Made by a program: the position numbers and the translations under genes. Under the pieces are notes generated by a model, which did no database searches, had not been told where the DNA came from, and saw only the letters and a list, made by a program, of their open reading frames with translations. From NCBI GenBank assembly GCA_014360945.1, contig JACIWM010000051.1:1-8248 (forward strand): a stretch of 8,248 nucleotides of DNA, read 5' to 3'. Shown here in pieces: positions 5,086-8,248 of the stretch (the first letter of the stretch is position 1; every line of letters begins with the position of its first letter). The stretch is from Candidatus Bipolaricaulota bacterium. GTDB taxonomy: Bacteria; Bipolaricaulota; Bipolaricaulia; Bipolaricaulales; Bipolaricaulaceae.

Positions 5086-5454
5086 ATGCACCGCTGGCTT
5101 TTGATCCTCGGCCTTTGGGCTTTGGTGGGCGTTTTGGCTGCCTTCTTCTGGCTGGGCTGGCAGGTGGTGCGCGAGGGCGTTCCGGTGCGCGTCGCGGAGC
5201 TGCGAGCTCCTTTGCCCGTAGAGGTGGAAAACCCCGTGGTCCTCAGTTCCCCTTTGGAAGTGCGGGTGGCCTCCCTCCCTTGGGCTGTTCCTGAGAAATT
5301 TTCCGTGACCGTAGAGGGACCGGTGCGGGCGGAAACCGGGCTTCTGCGCTGCCCCCGCTGCGGGGAGGGAATCCTTCTTCCCGTGCGGGTAAACCTCTTT
5401 TCCGGAGCGATCACCTGGCAATGCACGGCCTGCGGGGCGGAGTTCGGCCCTTGA
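5086..5454 (+). CDS. Membrane-anchored zinc-ribbon protein, 122 aa, unknown function
   Basis: A 122-aa protein with one N-terminal transmembrane helix (about 4-25: WLLILGLWALVGVLAAFFWL). A linker rich in Val and Pro with alternating, strand-like residues (27-86) follows. The C-terminal zinc ribbon has CPRC (Cys89, Cys92) and CTAC (Cys113, Cys116), each followed by Gly. A strong SD (GGAGGTGAT, 5074-5082) precedes the ATG. I do not recognise the family. Zinc ribbons usually face the cytoplasm, but the charges flanking the helix do not settle the topology. It follows the tRNA cluster by 41 bp without a visible promoter. Its stop codon overlaps the -35 box of the tetR-type gene, so it is probably not part of the exporter operon even though it lies next to it. 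The SD, helix and cysteine pairs make it a real gene. Confidence 0.8.
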   Translation: MHRWLLILGLWALVGVLAAFFWLGWQVVREGVPVRVAELRAPLPVEVENPVVLSSPLEVRVASLPWAVPEKFSVTVEGPVRAETGLLRCPRCGEGILLPVRVNLFSGAITWQCTACGAEFGP

Positions 5455-5479
5455 CGAGCGGGACGTTTTCCCCGATAAT
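5451..5479 (+). promoter_or_regulatory. Sigma70-type promoter of the TetR-family regulator
   Basis: TTGACG (5451-5456), exactly 17 bp, then GATAAT (5474-5479): each hexamer matches the consensus at five of six positions. This is the best promoter in the window. The expected start is near 5486, only about 10 nt before the ATG at 5496, and there is no SD, so the message is nearly leaderless. The -35 box overlaps the stop codon of the preceding gene. Confidence 0.65.
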
Positions 5480-5495
5480 TGAACGAACGTTCGAT
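5478..5495 (+). promoter_or_regulatory. Probable TetR-family operator (autoregulatory)
   Basis: An 18-bp imperfect palindrome, ATnGAACG-nn-CGTTCnAT, with seven of nine base pairs symmetric. It runs from the end of the -10 box to the base before the ATG. Its centre coincides with the expected transcription start, so a bound repressor dimer would block RNA polymerase. Dyads of this size and place are typical of TetR-family autoregulation; the regulator encoded just behind it is the natural ligand. Confidence 0.6.
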
Positions 5496-6077
5496 ATGAG
5501 CGAACCAGCCGTCTTGGAAAGGATCGTGGAGGCCGGGAAAAAGCTCTTCGCCCGCCAGGGGTTCCATGCCACCGGCATGCGCGATATCGCCAAACTCGCC
5601 CAGGTCTCCATTGGTTCCCTCTACCACTACTTCCGTTCCAAGGACGAGCTCTTCTTGGCCGTGGTTCGCCGAGCCTTGGAAGAGAGGCTTGTGCAAGCCC
5701 GGGAGCTCCTTAAGCAAGGCCTTCCAGGCCCAGCCATCTTGCAAGAGGTTTTGACCACGTATTTTTCGGGGCTTGCCGAGGAGCCGGAAACAGCCCAGCT
5801 TTTGAGCCGCGTCTGGGCCCCCGAGGACCCCGCCCTGTGGAAGAAACTGGGCGCCCTTTTGGAGGAGTATGCCCAAGCCATCGCCGAAATCCTTGCCGAG
5901 GCCAGCCGGACCGGGGCCATCCGCCCCGTCCACCCTCTTCTTACGGCCTATGCTCTTTTGGGCATGGCCGGGGCCATAACCCTGCGGGCCACCCAAAAGG
6001 ACGCGGTGGCCGAGGAATTCCGCCGCTTGGGAGCCAAGGAGCTTGCGGAATTGGCATGGCATGCGCTTCGCCCCTAA
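5496..6077 (+). CDS. TetR/AcrR-family transcriptional repressor
   Basis: A 193-aa DNA-binding repressor. The N-terminal TetR domain is clear: ILAAG-like helix IVEAGKKLFARQGF (10-23), ATGMRDIAKLAQVSIGSLYHYF (25-46) with the helix-turn-helix, then RSKDELF. The all-helical C-terminal ligand and dimerisation part (about 60-193) is divergent, as is normal, so the inducer cannot be read from it. I chose the ATG at 5496: upstream residues of the longer frame would be encoded by the promoter and operator, and the TetR fold begins just after this start. It lies 12 bp before the gene for a small exported protein, followed by an MMPL exporter, and probably represses all three through the operator in front of it. 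Length fits the family. Confidence 0.92.
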   Translation: MSEPAVLERIVEAGKKLFARQGFHATGMRDIAKLAQVSIGSLYHYFRSKDELFLAVVRRALEERLVQARELLKQGLPGPAILQEVLTTYFSGLAEEPETAQLLSRVWAPEDPALWKKLGALLEEYAQAIAEILAEASRTGAIRPVHPLLTAYALLGMAGAITLRATQKDAVAEEFRRLGAKELAELAWHALRP

Positions 6078-6089
6078 AAAGGAGAGGTT

Positions 6090-6521
6090 ATGCGGAAGTT
6101 TTTGCTTTTAATAGCGGTTTTCATCCTGGGCTTCATGGCCCTGGGGCAGATCCGGGTGCTTGTCGTAGACGAATCTGAAGGTCTAGGGGAATCGCTCCGC
6201 CTTTTGGCCGTGATCAGAGCCCTGAAAGCCACAGGATTTTTTGTGTTCCAAGCCCTCCAGAAATTTCCCACCGAGCGGTGGGAGGGGGAGCCGTTCCAGG
6301 TGGCCATCTACCTTCCCGCCAAAGGCCCGTACGTTTGGCTTTGCTCACCCTGGCCGGAGACCGGTTTACCCGAGGAATTCCGCCTGGCCCTCGCCCGGCT
6401 CCGCGAGGCCTTCACCCAGGCCTTTTCTCCCTTGCGTGAAGTGCGCGGCCCGGAGAAGGACCTCTATCCCCTCCTTTTGACCGTCTCCCTCGCGTCTTTG
6501 GGGTACCTGGGAGGTAGATGA
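6090..6521 (+). CDS. Small exported or membrane-attached protein of unknown function, 143 aa
   Basis: A 143-aa protein starting with a signal peptide (MRKFLLLIAVFILGFMALG, likely cleaved before Gln20; no lipobox cysteine). A predicted soluble domain (about 21-122) begins IRVLVVDESEGLGESL and holds an aromatic PYVWLCSPWPE stretch with the only cysteine. The C-terminal hydrophobic segment LYPLLLTVSLASLGYLGG (125-142) could be a second membrane helix, tethering the domain on the outer side of the cytoplasmic membrane. The SD GGAG (6081-6084) precedes the ATG. It is 12 bp behind the tetR-type gene and ends 1 bp before the exporter start, so translation is probably coupled and it may act with the exporter, for example in handing over substrate. 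I do not recognise the family; that role is inferred from position only. Confidence 0.8.
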   Translation: MRKFLLLIAVFILGFMALGQIRVLVVDESEGLGESLRLLAVIRALKATGFFVFQALQKFPTERWEGEPFQVAIYLPAKGPYVWLCSPWPETGLPEEFRLALARLREAFTQAFSPLREVRGPEKDLYPLLLTVSLASLGYLGGR

Positions 6522-6522
6522 T

Positions 6523-8248
6523 ATGAACCGCCTGGCCCACCTCGTCACCCGCCATCCTTACCTTGTCCTGGCCGCGATCGGCCTTGTCTCCCTCGTTTTC
6601 GCCCTGTTCATTCCACGCATCGGGTTCCAGGCGGACTATTCCAAGATGCTCCCCGAGGACGACCCCATCGTGGCCCAATATAAAAAGACGCGGGATCTTT
6701 TCGGTGGCCAATCCATGTTCCTTTTGGTCATCACCGCTGAAGACGGCGGGACCCTCTTCGATCTTCCCTCTCTCCAAAAGCTCTATGCCCTCACGGCTGA
6801 GCTGAAAAAGCTCGAGGAGGAAGGGCTTGTGGAGGAGGTCCTTTCCCCGGCCAACGTGAAGATCGTGGAGGGAACGGAGGCCGCCCTTTTGGTACGGCCG
6901 ATCCTCCCTGGCCCTCCGGAGACGGAGGAGGACGTGGAAATTTTCCGCACGAAGGCCCTGGCCGAGCGCATGGTGCGAGACAACCTCGTCCTTTCTGATG
7001 GTACGGGCGCCATCGCCATCCTTCGCCTCTCCGCAGCGGTGGAAAAAAGGGAGGACATCCAAGCCCAGATCCTAAAGCGGCTGGAGGAAGTGGCCGAAAA
7101 ATACTCCGGTCCCGAAAAAATCTATATTTCCGGGGATGCCGCCTTCCTTGTTTACGTGAACCGGTACATGCGTCAGGACTTGGCTTGGCTTTTGCCCATC
7201 GTGGTGGCCGTGGTCGTAGCCGTTTTGGCCGTAAGCTTTCGCTCCGTTTGGGGCGTGATCCTTCCCTTAGGCGTGGTGTTGGTGGGGCTCATCTGGACCA
7301 TGGGTCTCGTGGGCCTGGCCGGGCGCAAGCTCACCATGATTTCCACCTTCCTTCCCGTGGTCCTGGTGGCGGTGGGGTCCGCCTACGGAATCCATGTGGT
7401 GAACGAATACTTCCAGCGCGTGGCCCGCGGGGCCGAGAAGAAAGAAGCGGTGCGAGCTACGGTACGGGAAATGTTCATCCCCGTCCTGGGTGCGGCCGTC
7501 ACCACCGCCGCCGGCTTCCTCACCCTCCTTTCCTCCTTCCTCGTTCCCACCCGGGAATTTGGGATGTTCTCCGCGTTCGGGGTCATGGCCTGCTTTTTCC
7601 TGGCCCTCCTTCTTATCCCGGCCCTGCTCGTGGTCCTGCCTATGCCCAAAGCTCGTCTGGCCAAAACGGAGATGAAAAGCGCCCAGAAATTCGCGCGTTT
7701 CCTTTCCGCACACCCCGTTTTTGTGATCTTTGTAGGAGTAGCCGTGCTCGGCGGCCTGATTTTGGGAATCCCCCGGCTCAAAGTGGAGTCCGATGTGACC
7801 AGGTATTTCCGGGAAAACTCGCCGGTGGTGGAGGCCCTGCGCGTGGCCGACGAGCGCTTCGGTGGAAGTCAAGAGCTGTCCATCGTGATCGATACCGGAA
7901 AGCGGGACGGTCTCAAGGACCCCGCGGTCCTCACATTCATGGATGAGCTCCAAAAGTTCCTGGAGGAGCGGCCGGAGGTGGGGCCCACCTCCTCGTTGGT
8001 CAACCTTGTGAAGGAATCCTACTTCACCTTGCGCGGCGACGATCCCGCGTTTTACACCATCCCCAAAACCTCCCGGGCCGTGGCCCAAGTGCTGCTCCTA
8101 TACGAAATGGGCGGTGGAGAGGCCACCGGCTCCATGGCCACCCGCGATTTTCGGGTGGGCCGGATTTCTGCGCGGGTGCGCTCCGTGGGCCTCGCCGGCT
8201 ACGACGCGTTGCTACGGGCGGTAGAGGAATTTGTGGCCAGGGAAAAGC
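6523..8248 (+). CDS. MMPL/RND-family membrane exporter, 3'-truncated by the window edge
   Basis: An open frame of 575 codons running off the window. It has the RND/MMPL half-repeat layout: TM1 (about 14-30), a large extracytoplasmic domain (32-218), then a block of five helices (about 221-373) with the TM4 signature GSAYGIHVVNEYF near 285-297. A second repeat starts with TM7 near 398-415 and an external domain that is still open at the edge. Complete relatives (predicted RND exporters, COG1033 type) have 12 helices and about 750-850 residues, so roughly a quarter or more is missing. Such proteins use the proton gradient to export lipids, hopanoids or other hydrophobic compounds; the substrate here is unknown. 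The ATG at 6523 has SD GGGAGG (6509-6514) and follows the previous stop after 1 bp. An ATG at 6518 is out of frame. Confidence 0.9.
   Translation, partial: MNRLAHLVTRHPYLVLAAIGLVSLVFALFIPRIGFQADYSKMLPEDDPIVAQYKKTRDLFGGQSMFLLVITAEDGGTLFDLPSLQKLYALTAELKKLEEEGLVEEVLSPANVKIVEGTEAALLVRPILPGPPETEEDVEIFRTKALAERMVRDNLVLSDGTGAIAILRLSAAVEKREDIQAQILKRLEEVAEKYSGPEKIYISGDAAFLVYVNRYMRQDLAWLLPIVVAVVVAVLAVSFRSVWGVILPLGVVLVGLIWTMGLVGLAGRKLTMISTFLPVVLVAVGSAYGIHVVNEYFQRVARGAEKKEAVRATVREMFIPVLGAAVTTAAGFLTLLSSFLVPTREFGMFSAFGVMACFFLALLLIPALLVVLPMPKARLAKTEMKSAQKFARFLSAHPVFVIFVGVAVLGGLILGIPRLKVESDVTRYFRENSPVVEALRVADERFGGSQELSIVIDTGKRDGLKDPAVLTFMDELQKFLEERPEVGPTSSLVNLVKESYFTLRGDDPAFYTIPKTSRAVAQVLLLYEMGGGEATGSMATRDFRVGRISARVRSVGLAGYDALLRAVEEFVAREK

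Noticed and set aside
5421..5495. N-terminal extension of the TetR-family regulator
   Set aside because: It would translate through the promoter and operator and overlap the preceding gene; the family fold begins just behind the ATG at 5496.
5061..6062. A 333-codon minus-strand frame opposite the zinc-ribbon and TetR-type genes
   Set aside because: It is a shadow of two well-supported genes, with low-complexity composition and no start signals.
7267..8088. A 273-codon minus-strand frame inside the exporter
   Set aside because: It is extremely rich in Gly and His and antisense to a convincing membrane exporter; a GC-rich shadow frame.

Overview
The window is GC-rich, densely coding bacterial chromosome. 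The promoter, Shine-Dalgarno (SD), tRNA and signal-peptide features are all bacterial. Several genes have a TAnnnT box directly in front of the start codon, and both exported proteins have signal peptides ending in LA-Q or LG-Q. That combination would fit a thermophilic or deep-branching lineage (for example Deinococcota or a candidate phylum such as Bipolaricaulota), but no marker here settles the taxonomy. I see no insertion sequence, CRISPR array, phage gene or replication origin.

Left part (1-3047): a partial gene of unknown function on the minus strand, starting with GTG, is divergent from a PLP-dependent beta-eliminating lyase (401-1747). The lyase has a tyrosine phenol-lyase-like backbone but carries the diagnostic residues of tryptophanase. 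Its stop codon directly abuts that of a convergent 66-aa zinc-ribbon protein. That small gene lies 43 bp behind a PP-loop tRNA-thiolation-type enzyme (ThiI/MnmA-like, with an NFACT-R-like C-terminal domain) on the same strand, and the two probably form a small operon.

Middle (3048-5085): divergent from the PP-loop gene is an exported HtrA/DegP-type serine protease with two PDZ domains. Behind it is a cluster of five tRNA genes: Pro(CGG), Gly(TCC), Arg(TCT), His(GTG) and Arg(TCG). The first four encode their 3' CCA and the last does not. A strong stem-loop follows tRNA-Gly, and an unexplained 84-nt spacer with folding potential separates His from the last Arg gene.

Right part (5086-8248): a 122-aa single-pass membrane protein ends in a zinc ribbon. 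It is followed by a TetR-family regulator with an unusually clear promoter (TTGACG, 17 bp, GATAAT) and an 18-bp dyad operator between the -10 box and its ATG, which suggests autorepression. Next, closely spaced, come a 143-aa secreted or membrane-attached protein of unknown function and the first 575 codons of an MMPL/RND-family membrane exporter that runs off the window. The last three genes look like one operon: an autoregulated repressor controlling an exporter and its small exported partner. The substrate is unknown. This and the two small zinc-ribbon proteins are the least explained parts of the window.
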